Of a DNA stretch of 64,000 bases, positions 9,439 through 19,709 are shown piece by piece. The stretch comes from Paenibacillus hamazuiensis. GTDB taxonomy: Bacteria > Bacillota > Bacilli > Paenibacillales > NBRC-103111. Where the stretch lies: contig NZ_JALRMO010000001.1 of the NCBI RefSeq assembly GCF_023276405.1, positions 6,597,501-6,661,500 on the forward strand, in the 5' to 3' direction. Below the pieces are notes generated by a model that did no database searches, was not told the DNA's origin, and was given only the letters and a program-made list of their open reading frames with translations. A program made the translations under genes and the position numbers. How positions within the stretch are numbered: the stretch's first letter is position 1; the number at the start of each line of letters is the position of its first letter.

Positions 9439-9821
9439 ACCGCATATTCGTTGTCGGTGTTGCGCAGTTGGTTGTTCACCGCCGCCCGGAGCTCGTCAAT
9501 GTCGAAAGGTTTCGTAAAGTGCATGACCGCGCCCAAATCGGTCGCTTCCTTAATCATGTCAAGCTCTCCATAGGCCGTCATCATAATCACTTTAATGGAA
9601 GAATCGATCTGCTTGATATGCTTCAAAATGTCCAGTCCGTCCATGCCTGGTATTTTCATATCCAAAAGAACAAGATCCGGCGAGACGCTTTTGACGATCT
9701 CGAGCGCCAGCTTTCCGTTTGAGGCCTGGTACGTTTCGTAGCCTTCGCTGCTGAACACTTCCATAAGCAAAATACGGATACCGTTTTGGTCGTCTACAAT
9801 GAGCAGCTTCTTCTTCATCAT
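9429..9821 (-). CDS. spo0F: Sporulation phosphorelay response regulator Spo0F
   Basis: Single-domain receiver of 130 residues that relays phosphate from sporulation kinases to Spo0B. Counting from the first ATG (9821, after AGGAGGG), the key residues fall at the B. subtilis numbers: D10/D11 acidic pair, phosphorylated D54 (LLDMKIPG), T82 and K104. No output domain follows. A second ATG directly after the first could also be used. It sits between pyrG and fba as in other Bacilli. Confidence 0.95.
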   Translation of the reverse strand: MMKKKLLIVDDQNGIRILLMEVFSSEGYETYQASNGKLALEIVKSVSPDLVLLDMKIPGMDGLDILKHIKQIDSSIKVIMMTAYGELDMIKEATDLGAVMHFTKPFDIDELRAAVNNQLRNTDNEYAVGS

Positions 9822-10000
9822 GAATCCCTCCTAAGGGCTTTCCTGGCGGAAAGCCGGCTTCGTTAGCGCAAGCTTTCTGGTTGTCTGGTTTGTAAGGGCC
9901 GGTTATGGGCGGAATCTGGCCTGACCCGGCTTCCCGGACGATGCTTTCCGGAAAGGCCGGCGGCTCAGCAAAACCGTTTTATACGCTCACTTGGACAAAC

Positions 10001-10027
10001 AAAGGAACTCTCTTTCGAGAGTCCTTT
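10001..10027 (-). terminator. Intrinsic terminator after pyrG
   Basis: Near-perfect hairpin: AAAGGACTCTC, a GAAA tetraloop, then GAGAGTTCCTTT, about 75 nt beyond the pyrG stop codon. The following T-tract (GTTTGT) is weak. The rest of 9822-10103 shows only short palindromes and no gene. Confidence 0.75.
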
Positions 10028-10103
10028 CGTGTCTATATAGGTTACATTCGCTACGAGGCTCGGGTTTTCCTTCTTACAGTTCAAATCTTTTACAAAAAAA
10101 GAA

Positions 10104-11765
<1,662 letters not shown>

Positions 11766-11792
11766 TCATTGTTTCCCGCTACAAAAAAAATA

Positions 11793-11823
11793 AAAAGCGC
11801 CCCCCGTCAAAGAGGGGCACTTT
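11793..11823 (-). promoter_or_regulatory. pyrG leader attenuator (terminator hairpin)
   Basis: In the transcribed pyrG leader, the arms AAAGTGCCCCTC and GGGGGGCGCTTT form a strong hairpin followed by TTTATTTTTTTT. The 5' arm contains the pyrimidine run CCCCTCTTT, which could pair with a G-rich 5' transcript end made by slippage. This is the arrangement known from B. subtilis pyrG, where low CTP leads to added G residues and antitermination. It lies 60 nt upstream of the coding start. Confidence 0.85.
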
Positions 11824-11857
11824 GGATTTCTTCATCATTCTTTAACAACTATCAATA

Positions 11858-11897
11858 GCCCAGAAAATAGTTTACTCTGAACCGGTGGGCCTGTCAA
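11858..11897 (-). promoter_or_regulatory. pyrG promoter with GGGC start site
   Basis: Minus-strand TTGACA (11892-11897), a 17-bp spacer, TAAACT (11869-11874), then seven bases to GGGC (11861-11858). A GGGC start is what CTP-sensitive reiterative transcription requires at pyrG in Gram-positive bacteria. Confidence 0.85.
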
Positions 11898-11924
11898 GAG
11901 ACGTCTCCGACTTTCTTGACTGCC

Positions 11925-12506
11925 TTATTTATCCTCATCCTCGTCGTCCAATTCCTCGTCATCGACTTCATCCAGCTCGTCGTCGAGGTCTTCTTCGGCA
12001 TCGTCCAGACCGACATCGTCCAGCTCTTCTTCCTCAATCTCCTCTTCCTCGAAGAACTCGCCTTCTTCTTCGACTTCTTCCTCGGCATCGAAGTCGTCGC
12101 GCACCGTATCGTAGGAATCGAAATCCTCTTCCTCCGCGTACGCATCTTCCTCTTCTTCGAAAATATCCTCTTCGTCGAGATCGTCGTCGTCATCGTTAAT
12201 GATGCGCGGACGTTTCGCATTGCCTACGGCATCCTCGGATTTTTCCACCGGATACCAGCGCTTCAGCCCCCACAGATTGGTGCCTACGCAAGCGAAGCGG
12301 CCGTCGATATTGATTTCGGTATATAGCTGAGCGATCACCTGCATGACTTCTTCGTCGGAAAGACCTTTGATCTTAGCGATCTCCGCCATCAGGTCGCGGT
12401 AATAAAACGGAGTATTGGCCGCCTTGAGCAGTTCAAAGGCCAGATCGACCATTGGCATTTCCTTCGCTTGCTCCGTGCCGATTTTCAGCGTGTACTGCGC
12501 GCTCAT
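11925..12506 (-). CDS. rpoE: RNA polymerase delta subunit
   Basis: 193 residues from ATG 12506. The N-terminal HARE-HTH domain (about residues 1-95) has the family's DLAFELLKAANTPFYYRDLM pattern and ends with a WGLKRWYPVEK-like strand. The C-terminal half (about 105-193) is almost entirely Asp and Glu, the disordered polyanionic tail that helps recycle RNA polymerase by displacing nucleic acid. Start choice: AAGGGAT upstream of ATG; the in-frame TTG 18 bp earlier is less likely. The acidic tail makes a long low-complexity DNA stretch. Confidence 0.97.
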   Translation of the reverse strand: MSAQYTLKIGTEQAKEMPMVDLAFELLKAANTPFYYRDLMAEIAKIKGLSDEEVMQVIAQLYTEINIDGRFACVGTNLWGLKRWYPVEKSEDAVGNAKRPRIINDDDDDLDEEDIFEEEEDAYAEEEDFDSYDTVRDDFDAEEEVEEEGEFFEEEEIEEEELDDVGLDDAEEDLDDELDEVDDEELDDEDEDK

Positions 12507-12877
12507 CCAAGCACATCCCTTCAAACAATTTCACGATTATATCTATACTACAATATCCATTATCTTCATTAAGTAAACCTTATTTCATGCAAAATTGCAA
12601 CTGGGATCCGCTAAAAATGGAAGAAGCGAAGGACGTGGACGTCTCTTCGCTCTGACTGTATCCGCTGCGGCGACGGCATCCGCCACCTATGCCCCAAGCG
12701 GAGCAGGGATCGGCATCGCACAATCCCCCTTATTTATCGTATGACGGGATTTATCTTCTGACACCGGCAATAACCTATTTATTTGGAAAAAGGCCATGTG
12801 CTCAGGCGAACTCGGGACGCAAGTCATACCTTATATACCAACCAGGAAAGCATCTGCAAAATCGGAGGAATGTACGC
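12507..12877. other. Intergenic region between divergent rpoE and protease genes
   Basis: About 370 bp without a supportable gene. It must hold the divergent promoters, but no clear pair of -35 and -10 boxes stood out. A perfect-looking inverted repeat lies at 12625-12651 (AGCGAAG-GACGT / ACGTC-T-CTTCGCT); it has no T-run after it on the plus strand and only a weak one on the minus strand. Confidence 0.5.
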
Positions 12878-14071
12878 GTGAATACGGCTCTTTTTGTCCA
12901 GCTGCTTCACAGCGAGCTCGAAGATACGGGCGGCACCGCGGATGTGAAGCGCCACATCATTCGCTTTAACACCCGCCGCGATTACGCGGCCTGCGTCAAG
13001 CAGATCGGGCGGCTGAAATCTCAGCTCACGCGCCTCGGCTCCGTTCAGTTTTTGAAAATCATCAACGCCATTTCCTGCAATTTGCGCTCCGTCAGCCGGG
13101 TGGCCCGCACTCCCTACGTCCATTCGGTCGAAGTCGATATTAAAATGAAAGTGCACGGCATCAAGGCAAAGTCCGGCGAACGGCCGCAGAAGTCGAAAAG
13201 CATCGGCGAGCAGGTGACCATCCCGTGGGGGATCCGCCACATCAAGGCCCACCGCGCTTGGTCCAAATCGAAAGGCTCGCAAATTCACGTCGGCGTCATC
13301 GACACCGGCGTCGATTATTCCCATCCGGACCTGCGGCATTCGTTATCCAGAGGCATCAACCTGCTCCAGCGGCATATGCTGCCAAACGACGACAACGGTC
13401 ACGGGACTCATATCGCCGGAACTATCGCAGCCGCTTCCCGGCAGCGCGGCATCGTCGGAGTCGCCCCCCACGCGATCATTCATCCGGTCAAGGCGTTCGA
13501 CTATCAGGGAAGCGCGTTCGTCTCCGATATCATCAACGGCATCGACTGGTGCGTAAATAACGACCTGCACATCATCAATATGAGCTTTGGCATGAAAACG
13601 TACAGCCGCTCGCTGGAGGCGGCCATCCGCAACGCTTATCAAGCCGGTACGATCGTCGTCGCTTCTTCCGGCAACGAAGGGAAAAAGGCGACGATCGATT
13701 ATCCGGCCCGTTTCTCGCAAACGATTTCGGTGGGCGCCACCACCAAGGGCAGCAAAATAGCTCCGTTCAGCAATCAAAGCCGGCTTATCGATATTTATGC
13801 GCCGGGAGATAAAATATACTCCACCTGGCTCCGCGGACGATACAACGAGCTTTCCGGCACGTCGATGGCGACCTCGCACGTATCGGGCGTCATTGCGCTC
13901 ATGCTCGCATCCCGTCCGACGCTGCGGCCGACGCAGGTGAAGCTGCTTTTGAAAAAAAATGCCGTCCCGCTGACAAAATCGGCCAAAAAATCGGGGGAAG
14001 TCCGCGAAATTCATGCGCTGCGTGCCGTTCAAGCCGCCATCAAGGCGGTGAATATAAATCGAAAAGCTTAG
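12878..14071 (+). CDS. Subtilisin-like serine protease (peptidase S8)
   Basis: 397 residues with the full catalytic triad: Asp in VIDTGVDYSHPD, His in NGHGTHIAGT and Ser in SGTSMATSH, plus the oxyanion Asn in SSGNEG. A prodomain-like region (about residues 1-100) precedes the catalytic domain. The start is GTG 12878 with GGAGG nine bases upstream; a longer in-frame extension back to 12689 has no ribosome binding site. With this start no signal peptide is evident, suggesting an intracellular or non-classically exported protease. The Arg/Lys-rich composition is notable. The substrate is unknown. Confidence 0.9.
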   Translation: MNTALFVQLLHSELEDTGGTADVKRHIIRFNTRRDYAACVKQIGRLKSQLTRLGSVQFLKIINAISCNLRSVSRVARTPYVHSVEVDIKMKVHGIKAKSGERPQKSKSIGEQVTIPWGIRHIKAHRAWSKSKGSQIHVGVIDTGVDYSHPDLRHSLSRGINLLQRHMLPNDDNGHGTHIAGTIAAASRQRGIVGVAPHAIIHPVKAFDYQGSAFVSDIINGIDWCVNNDLHIINMSFGMKTYSRSLEAAIRNAYQAGTIVVASSGNEGKKATIDYPARFSQTISVGATTKGSKIAPFSNQSRLIDIYAPGDKIYSTWLRGRYNELSGTSMATSHVSGVIALMLASRPTLRPTQVKLLLKKNAVPLTKSAKKSGEVREIHALRAVQAAIKAVNINRKA

Positions 14072-14238
14072 CCGCTCGGCCGGCGCGCGAATTCGCGGGT
14101 ATGGGGTCTGACCGCCCGCCGTAAGCTGCAATGCGTGCCCGGGAAATCCGTACCCGGAAAAAATGTGCGGCGAGGAACGGCGGCTTTATCGTTCATCCGG
14201 CAGCCAAAGTTCGAGGCATGCGGCCGGCTCCGGATCCG

Positions 14239-14664
14239 TCAACCCCCTCCCGCAGGCCGAATGTCGAGCTGCAGACTATAACGCCCCACTTGGTCGTTGC
14301 CGGCCAGCAGCAAATAACTCCAGCGTATGACTCCGATGCCTTCCTCGATCTCGATGGACATCGAGTCCGTCTCGGTCTCCAGCGTGAGCCGTCCCCGGGG
14401 GGTCTCGTAATATCCCGCAAGACGTTTCCCTTTTGCAAAGCTCTGCTCCGAGACCACGTCGCCCTGCCTGAGGATGCGAATTTCTTCGCGCCCTATTTTT
14501 ATGACCGTCGTCGTTTTGCCGAGTTCCGTTTCCGACTCCGCATATCGAAGATACGCATAATCTCCTTTGAGATACAAATCCCCGTTATACCGCTGGTCGA
14601 TACGCTGCCCTTCAGAGGCGCTGGAAACCCGGATCGAAACGGCCTGTTTTGAAGTCACATCCAC
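14239..14664 (-). CDS. YwiB-like protein, DUF1934
   Basis: About 140 residues, rich in beta-strand pattern with alternating charged and hydrophobic positions, matching the DUF1934 beta-barrel family (B. subtilis YwiB). Features include IEEGIGVIRWSY and a final RYSLQLDIRPAG strand. GTG 14664 or the better-spaced GTG 14658 (nine bases from GGGAG) could be the start. In B. subtilis the homologue is near argS and rpoE, consistent with this neighbourhood, though argS is not here. Function is unknown. Confidence 0.8.
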   Translation of the reverse strand: MDVTSKQAVSIRVSSASEGQRIDQRYNGDLYLKGDYAYLRYAESETELGKTTTVIKIGREEIRILRQGDVVSEQSFAKGKRLAGYYETPRGRLTLETETDSMSIEIEEGIGVIRWSYLLLAGNDQVGRYSLQLDIRPAGGG

Positions 14665-14745
14665 ACACTCCCGTTCAAATCGTGCTGCCTTAAGTGTATC
14701 CTACGCGAAGCGACCAGATCAACCGGAGGGAGTCATTCATAAACT

Positions 14746-14829
14746 TTATCCACAAAACACTCACACCCCCGCCCACTTTATCCACATTTTCCTCCCCTTA
14801 ACTCCCGCTTTATCCACAAAATATCCACA
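14746..14829 (+). repeat. Cluster of four DnaA boxes
   Basis: Three perfect TTATCCACA boxes at 14746-14754, 14778-14786 and 14810-14818, and one single-mismatch box ATATCCACA at 14821-14829, all on the same strand. The first three are exactly 32 bp apart. They lie in the intergenic region upstream of the DUF1934 gene and downstream of the beta-galactosidase gene. No AT-rich unwinding region or dnaA/dnaN gene is nearby, so this looks like a DnaA-titrating or regulatory cluster rather than oriC. Confidence 0.85.
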
Positions 14830-14898
14830 TACTTGGGGAAATCTCTTCGTCGCAGCAAAAAACACCGCCTGCAAAGGGGCGGTGTTTACGACGATTGG

Positions 14899-16926
14899 TT
14901 ACGGGGCCAGTTGCATAACAGCTACTCCGTTCGGAGCCAGCTCCAGCGTGCCGCTCAGCGCCTCTCCGCCGATCAGCTCGCGGTGCTCGCCTGCGGGCAG
15001 CGTGATGGAAGCGGGCCGCGGCAAATGGTTCAGCACGAACACGAATCGCTGATCTTCCTTCTCGCGGCACTGCACCTCTACGCCGGGCTCCGCGGCAAGC
15101 GGAGCCTGCACGCCGGCATCGGCCAGCACCTTGGCGACCAGCCGCGATGTGAAGCTCTCCTCGCCCCGAGTGCCGACATAGTAGGCTTTGCCGCTGCCGA
15201 AGGCATTGACGGTCACCGCCGGACCGCCGGCATAAAAATCTTCGGCGAATGCGGCCAGAGCCTGCGCTCCCTCGAGGCGGATCACATCGGCCCAAAGGCT
15301 GCATTCGTATTCGCCGTCCGCTTCCGGAGCAAGCCCGGAAACGACAATCCGGTTCGTCTGCTCCGGAAGCATCGGATCGAGCTCTTCGACGGTCAGTCCG
15401 AGCAGCTTGCGCAGCGGCGCCGGGTAGCCGCCGAGATGAATCCGGTCGTTCTCGTCGACCATTCCGCTGAAGAAGGTCGTGAGCAGCGTTCCCCCGCCCG
15501 CTACGTAGCTTTCGAGGTTTTCCTTTACGCCCGGCTCCACCATGTACAGCGTCGGGGCGAACACAACGCTGTATCCGCTCAAATCGCCGGTCGGCTGCAC
15601 GAAGTCGACAGCGATATTTTGCTCGAACAGCGGTTTATAGTAGTGCGCGATCTGCTCTACATAACGCACATCCCAGTTCGGTTTGGACGAAAGCTCCAAA
15701 GCCCACCAGTTGTGCCAGTCGAACAATATCGCCACCTTCGCCTTGACCCGCGAACCTACAACCGGCGTAAGCCGCTTCAGCTCGTTGCCGAGCTGCTCCA
15801 CCTCGCGGTAGACGCGGCTGTTCTCGTCGCCGGTATGCGACACCATCGCGCCGTGAAACTTCTCCGCTCCGGCCCGGGACTGGCGCCACTGGAAAAACAT
15901 AACGCCGTCGCCGCCCCGCGCCACCGTCTGGTAGCTCCACAAGCGCATGACCCCCGGCCGCTTGACCGGATTGTGCCGGCGCCAGTTCACCTGGCTCGTC
16001 ACCTGCTCCATCAGGATGAAAGGCTCGCCGCCCTTCAGGCTGCGCATCAAATCGTGGGCCATCGCCGCTCCGACCGGAATGCCCGCCGTCGGCTCCGGGT
16101 AGCTGTCCCATGTCACGACGTCCATATGTTTGGCCCATTCGAAATAATCGAGCGGCTTGAAGAAGCCCATGAAATTGGTCATGATCGGAATGCCCGGCGT
16201 TTCCTCGCGGAGAATGCGGTATTCCGTAAGGTAGCACTCGAGCAGGCTGTCCGACATGAAGCGGGCATAATCGAGATCCTGCCCCGGGTTTGGGTAGGTC
16301 GGCGTTTTGCGGGGCAGCCCGATCTCTTCCCAGTCGTAGTATTTCTGGCTCCAGAAATTCGTCCCCCACCGCGCGTTCAGTTCATCCAGCGTACCGTACC
16401 GCTTTTGCAGCCAGACGCGGAATTCGGCTGCACACTGGTCGCAATAGCAGCGGGATATGTGGCAGCCGTATTCGTTGTTGATGTGCCACATCGCAAGCGC
16501 CGGGTGATGTTTGTACCGCTCGGCCAGCTTGCGGACGAGCTTTGCCGCCAGCAGCCGGAACGCCTTGCTGTTCGGGCAGTAATGCTGCCGCGCCCCCTGC
16601 GAGTAGCGCACGCCGTTCTCGTCGACCGGCAGCGAATCCGGATAATGGCGCGCCATCCAGGCCGGCGGTGATGCAGTCGCCGTCGCGAGATCGGCATAGA
16701 TGCCGTTTTGCGCGAGCAGATCCATCATCCGGTCCAACCAGCCGAAATCGTACGTATCCGGGCTCGTCTGCAGCACCGCCCAGCTGAAAATACCGACGCT
16801 GACGATGTTGACGCCGGCTTTTTTCATCAGCCTCATATCATCCTGCCATACATCTTCGGACCACTGCTCCGGGTTGTAGTCGCCTCCATAGAACATGTCC
16901 TTAAGCACCGCATTTTTCGAAACCAT
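14899..16926 (-). CDS. GH42 beta-galactosidase
   Basis: 675-residue glycoside hydrolase family 42 enzyme, probably cytoplasmic (no signal peptide). The acid/base Glu is in HINNEYG (about residue 152) and the nucleophile Glu in FILMEQVTS (about 315). The zinc-site cysteines typical of many GH42 enzymes are kept (about C117, C160, C162, C165). The C-terminal half shows the trimerisation and small beta domains. Start: ATG 16926 with AGGAGGG seven bases upstream. It would cleave terminal beta-galactosides, in this genus often from plant galactan or arabinogalactan oligosaccharides (inference). A divergent AraC regulator gene shares its upstream region. Confidence 0.95.
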   Translation of the reverse strand: MVSKNAVLKDMFYGGDYNPEQWSEDVWQDDMRLMKKAGVNIVSVGIFSWAVLQTSPDTYDFGWLDRMMDLLAQNGIYADLATATASPPAWMARHYPDSLPVDENGVRYSQGARQHYCPNSKAFRLLAAKLVRKLAERYKHHPALAMWHINNEYGCHISRCYCDQCAAEFRVWLQKRYGTLDELNARWGTNFWSQKYYDWEEIGLPRKTPTYPNPGQDLDYARFMSDSLLECYLTEYRILREETPGIPIMTNFMGFFKPLDYFEWAKHMDVVTWDSYPEPTAGIPVGAAMAHDLMRSLKGGEPFILMEQVTSQVNWRRHNPVKRPGVMRLWSYQTVARGGDGVMFFQWRQSRAGAEKFHGAMVSHTGDENSRVYREVEQLGNELKRLTPVVGSRVKAKVAILFDWHNWWALELSSKPNWDVRYVEQIAHYYKPLFEQNIAVDFVQPTGDLSGYSVVFAPTLYMVEPGVKENLESYVAGGGTLLTTFFSGMVDENDRIHLGGYPAPLRKLLGLTVEELDPMLPEQTNRIVVSGLAPEADGEYECSLWADVIRLEGAQALAAFAEDFYAGGPAVTVNAFGSGKAYYVGTRGEESFTSRLVAKVLADAGVQAPLAAEPGVEVQCREKEDQRFVFVLNHLPRPASITLPAGEHRELIGGEALSGTLELAPNGVAVMQLAP

Positions 16927-16952
16927 GAGTTTGCCCTCCTGACGATCCAATG

Positions 16953-17013
16953 ATATTAACAGCATAATCTCGCCGAATGGCCAAGTGCAATCGGAGTATT
17001 TTCTTGTTAATAT
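16953..17013. promoter_or_regulatory. Inverted repeat in the divergent promoter region
   Basis: A perfect 9-bp inverted pair, ATATTAACA (16953-16961) and TGTTAATAT (17005-17013), spaced by 43 bp between the beta-galactosidase and AraC genes. AraC proteins often bind separated half-sites, so this is a candidate operator; binding is not shown. Confidence 0.45.
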
Positions 17014-17046
17014 GAATATATTCGCAAATGAATGGGTGGTTTTTGG

Positions 17047-17889
17047 GTGAATAAAAATATTTTTCGCGTCATGACGGATATGGATTCAAGACTGCCTCTG
17101 TACATCACGAGCGCCGGAGGCTGGGACAATCAGGAGCTGATGGAGCGAGAAGACGGTTTTCCCGATTACCAGTGGATTCAAACGAAGGAAGGCATAGGGC
17201 AGCTCGATGTCGGCGGCAAATCGTACACGTTATCCCGGGGGCAGGGCATGCTGCTTTTTCCCCATGAAAAACATGCTTATTATCCGGTGAAGGAACCTTG
17301 GGAGGTGCAGTGGGTAACGTTTAACGGCAACCATGCGGACAAGCTGCTCGCCGATCTCGGCTTTCAAGGCTCGCAGGTGCTGTATTTAACGCACCCGGAC
17401 GTGACGCTTCGCAAGATGCATGCAGCCTTAAGCGCGCTACAGTCGAACGATCCGCTCCGCGCGATCGAGTGCTCGGGGTGGGTATACCGGATCGTGCTCG
17501 ATTTGTTCCAGTACGCTTCCCGGTCGGAGGTGAAGTCGAAGCAGCAGCATTTTGAGCAGCTCACCCCGATTTTCGATTTTATCGAGCGGCATTATCACGA
17601 GGATATCACTCTCCAGCAGCTCGCCGGGCAGCTCGGGATTTCCCCGCAGTATACGTGCCTGCTGTTCCGGGAAACGGTCGGCCTTCGCCCGTTTGTGTAC
17701 ATCACCCGTTTCCGGCTGAGCAAGGCGAAGGAGCTGCTGCTCCGCCAGGCCGCTCTGGAAATCAAGGAAGTGGCCAAGCAGGTCGGCTATGAGGATCCCA
17801 GCTACTTCATCAAGCTGTTCAAGCAGCAGGAAGGGGTTACCCCGAGCCATTTTCGGCGAATTCATATGGGGCTGGACCATTTGCCGTGA
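17047..17889 (+). CDS. AraC-family transcriptional regulator
   Basis: 280 residues: an N-terminal cupin-like sugar-sensing domain (about 20-110, with a PHEKHAYYPV metal-pocket-like stretch) and a C-terminal double helix-turn-helix (about 180-280), ending in the AraC signature EVAKQVGYEDPSYFIKLFK. The start is GTG 17047 with GGTGG just upstream; ATG 17032 has no ribosome binding site. Divergent placement suggests it controls the beta-galactosidase gene in response to a galactoside. Confidence 0.9.
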   Translation: MNKNIFRVMTDMDSRLPLYITSAGGWDNQELMEREDGFPDYQWIQTKEGIGQLDVGGKSYTLSRGQGMLLFPHEKHAYYPVKEPWEVQWVTFNGNHADKLLADLGFQGSQVLYLTHPDVTLRKMHAALSALQSNDPLRAIECSGWVYRIVLDLFQYASRSEVKSKQQHFEQLTPIFDFIERHYHEDITLQQLAGQLGISPQYTCLLFRETVGLRPFVYITRFRLSKAKELLLRQAALEIKEVAKQVGYEDPSYFIKLFKQQEGVTPSHFRRIHMGLDHLP

Positions 17890-17958
17890 ACCGGGGCTTG
17901 GCGTTGGGAAGGGGGCCCGGGCTGAGACAGCATCAGCTGTCAGGTTAAACGGGACAAA

Positions 17959-18150
17959 CCATAGAGGAACTATAGTTCGCTAAATCGGCCCATTTCGGAT
18001 GTTTTTGGAAATTAGCGGAACTCAGATGATCTATCTGCCTGTTCACCCGGTACAAACGCCATTTTTCATCGATTTAACGGATCTCAGTTCCTCTATTTTT
18101 CCAAACGCACCTATTTTTTCGAGGATAGCGAACGTGAGTTCCGCTATTTT
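17959..18150 (+). repeat. 192-bp interspersed intergenic repeat, copy 1
   Basis: Matches the reverse complement of 24829-25020 along its full length at about 70-80 percent by eye. Shared blocks include TTCGCTAA, CCATTTCGGAT, TTAGCGGAACTCAG, ATCTCAGTTCCT and GAACGTG-GTTCCGCTA. Within each copy the AGCGGAACT motif recurs in alternating orientations, so the element is internally palindromic. It fills most of the gap 17890-18294, which contains no gene. Confidence 0.85.
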
Positions 18151-18294
18151 TAGCTGCCCGGTATGTCTCGTTCGGACCGCGAACCCCATGACGGCAACCG
18201 CTTAAAGTAACCGTTAAATTTCGCTTGGGCCTGACACTGCAAATATTGTCCCCCTACGCTCATACGCACGCCAGAAGAACGAATGTTCTTCGCT

Positions 18295-19569
18295 TTACGC
18301 CGTCCGTTCGTCCGTTTCCGAGCGGCCCGCCCCCGCTTCGCCCTCGCGGCTCACCTGGATAAACAGCATTTTGGTTTCCTGCAAGTACGTTTGCGCAAAC
18401 CGGAGCACGTCATCGGCCGTCACCTCGCGGATCCGGTCGGCAAATACGCCCGGGTCGATGACATCGCCGTACATATGCTGCGCCGCGAGCCGGGCGTTCA
18501 CCGCCTCCGGCCGATCCTCGGCGATCAGATAGCCGCCCGTAATCGCCTTTTGAGCGCGCAGCAGCTCGTCGTCCTGCACCCGCTCGCATCCCAGCCGCTC
18601 CAGCTCGGTCACGATGATGCGGCGCACCTCGTCGATATGCTGCGGGTCGATACCCGCGTAGCCGGAAATAAACCCTTCGCTGACGAGCGGACTCAGCCTT
18701 GCCGAGACGTCGTAGGCAAGCCCCCGCTCCGCGCGGATCAGCTTCCGCAGCCGGGAGCTGCGGCCTCCCCCCAGCAGATGGAGCGCGACAAACCCCGCAT
18801 ATTTGTCCGCCGATCCGGCGTCCGGCCCGTACATGCCCCAGTGCAGCTGCGCTTGCCGAATATCCCTTGCGATATGGATCGTCCGCCCGTCCAGCGGACA
18901 CGGGCTGAGCTTCGCCAGGCCGACCGGCGAAGGCAGACTGGTCGTCGCCGGAACCGTAAGCGAGTCCACATAAGCGACGAGCGCATCGTGGTCGATATGA
19001 CCGGTAGCTACAAGCACCACGTTGCCCGGCTGATAAAACTGCCGATGAAATCGGAGCAAATCGTCGCGGGTGATCGAGGCGACCGACGCCTCCGTTCCGA
19101 GTACGCTTGCCCGCTCCGGATGCATGCCGCGGAGGATGCGAAACAGCTGCCGGACCCCGTACTCCCGCGGGTTGTCCTCCGAGCGTTTAATCTCCTCGAT
19201 AACCACCGTCTTCTCCCTGACAATCTCCTCTTCCGGAAAGGCAGGGCGAAACACCATATCGGTCAACAGCTCCGCACCCCGCTTCCATTCGTCATACGGA
19301 GTGTACATGAAATACCGCGTCCGGTCCGCACCTGTAGACGCGTTCAGCCTGCCGCCGCTTTCCTCCGCCTGCTCGTTGATGTTTTCCTTCGTACGCGATG
19401 CCGTACCTTTGAACATCATATGCTCCAGAAAATGGGCGATCCCGTACGGATATCCCCCTTCGTGATGACCGCCGGCTTTCACCCAATAACAAAGCAGAGT
19501 GGAAACGGCTTTTTCGTTATGATCGGTAATGATGGTCAGCCCGTTACGGAGTACCGTTTTTTCCAACAT
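18295..19569 (-). CDS. M16-family zinc metallopeptidase
   Basis: 424 residues with the inverted zinc motif HFLEH in GIAHFLEHMMFKGT (about residues 53-57) and the downstream Glu about 76 residues later (EEIKRSEDNPREYG). The C-terminal M16C domain contains the R/Y pair region GLAYDVSARLSP. Length and layout match the YmxG/MlpA type of processing protease in Bacilli. The start is ATG 19569 behind GGAGGG. No signal peptide. The physiological substrate is unknown. Confidence 0.92.
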   Translation of the reverse strand: MLEKTVLRNGLTIITDHNEKAVSTLLCYWVKAGGHHEGGYPYGIAHFLEHMMFKGTASRTKENINEQAEESGGRLNASTGADRTRYFMYTPYDEWKRGAELLTDMVFRPAFPEEEIVREKTVVIEEIKRSEDNPREYGVRQLFRILRGMHPERASVLGTEASVASITRDDLLRFHRQFYQPGNVVLVATGHIDHDALVAYVDSLTVPATTSLPSPVGLAKLSPCPLDGRTIHIARDIRQAQLHWGMYGPDAGSADKYAGFVALHLLGGGRSSRLRKLIRAERGLAYDVSARLSPLVSEGFISGYAGIDPQHIDEVRRIIVTELERLGCERVQDDELLRAQKAITGGYLIAEDRPEAVNARLAAQHMYGDVIDPGVFADRIREVTADDVLRFAQTYLQETKMLFIQVSREGEAGAGRSETDERTA

Positions 19570-19709
19570 CCGTCCCTCCAGTCTTTTAAAAACTCGCCGC
19601 AATTACGGCCGATGCGGTAAAACCCTTTTTTCAAGAGCACCGGGCACACTCACCTTTTGCGCCCATAGGCCATAACCTGTTAGAAACAACACGACAGGTG
19701 GAATTCAAT

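Noticed and set aside
12625-12651. Inverted repeat upstream of the S8 protease as a terminator
   Set aside because: No T-run follows on the plus strand and only a weak one on the minus strand; no gene ends there.
14746-14829. Chromosomal replication origin
   Set aside because: The DnaA boxes are real but there is no AT-rich unwinding region and no dnaA or dnaN; the flanking genes are unrelated.
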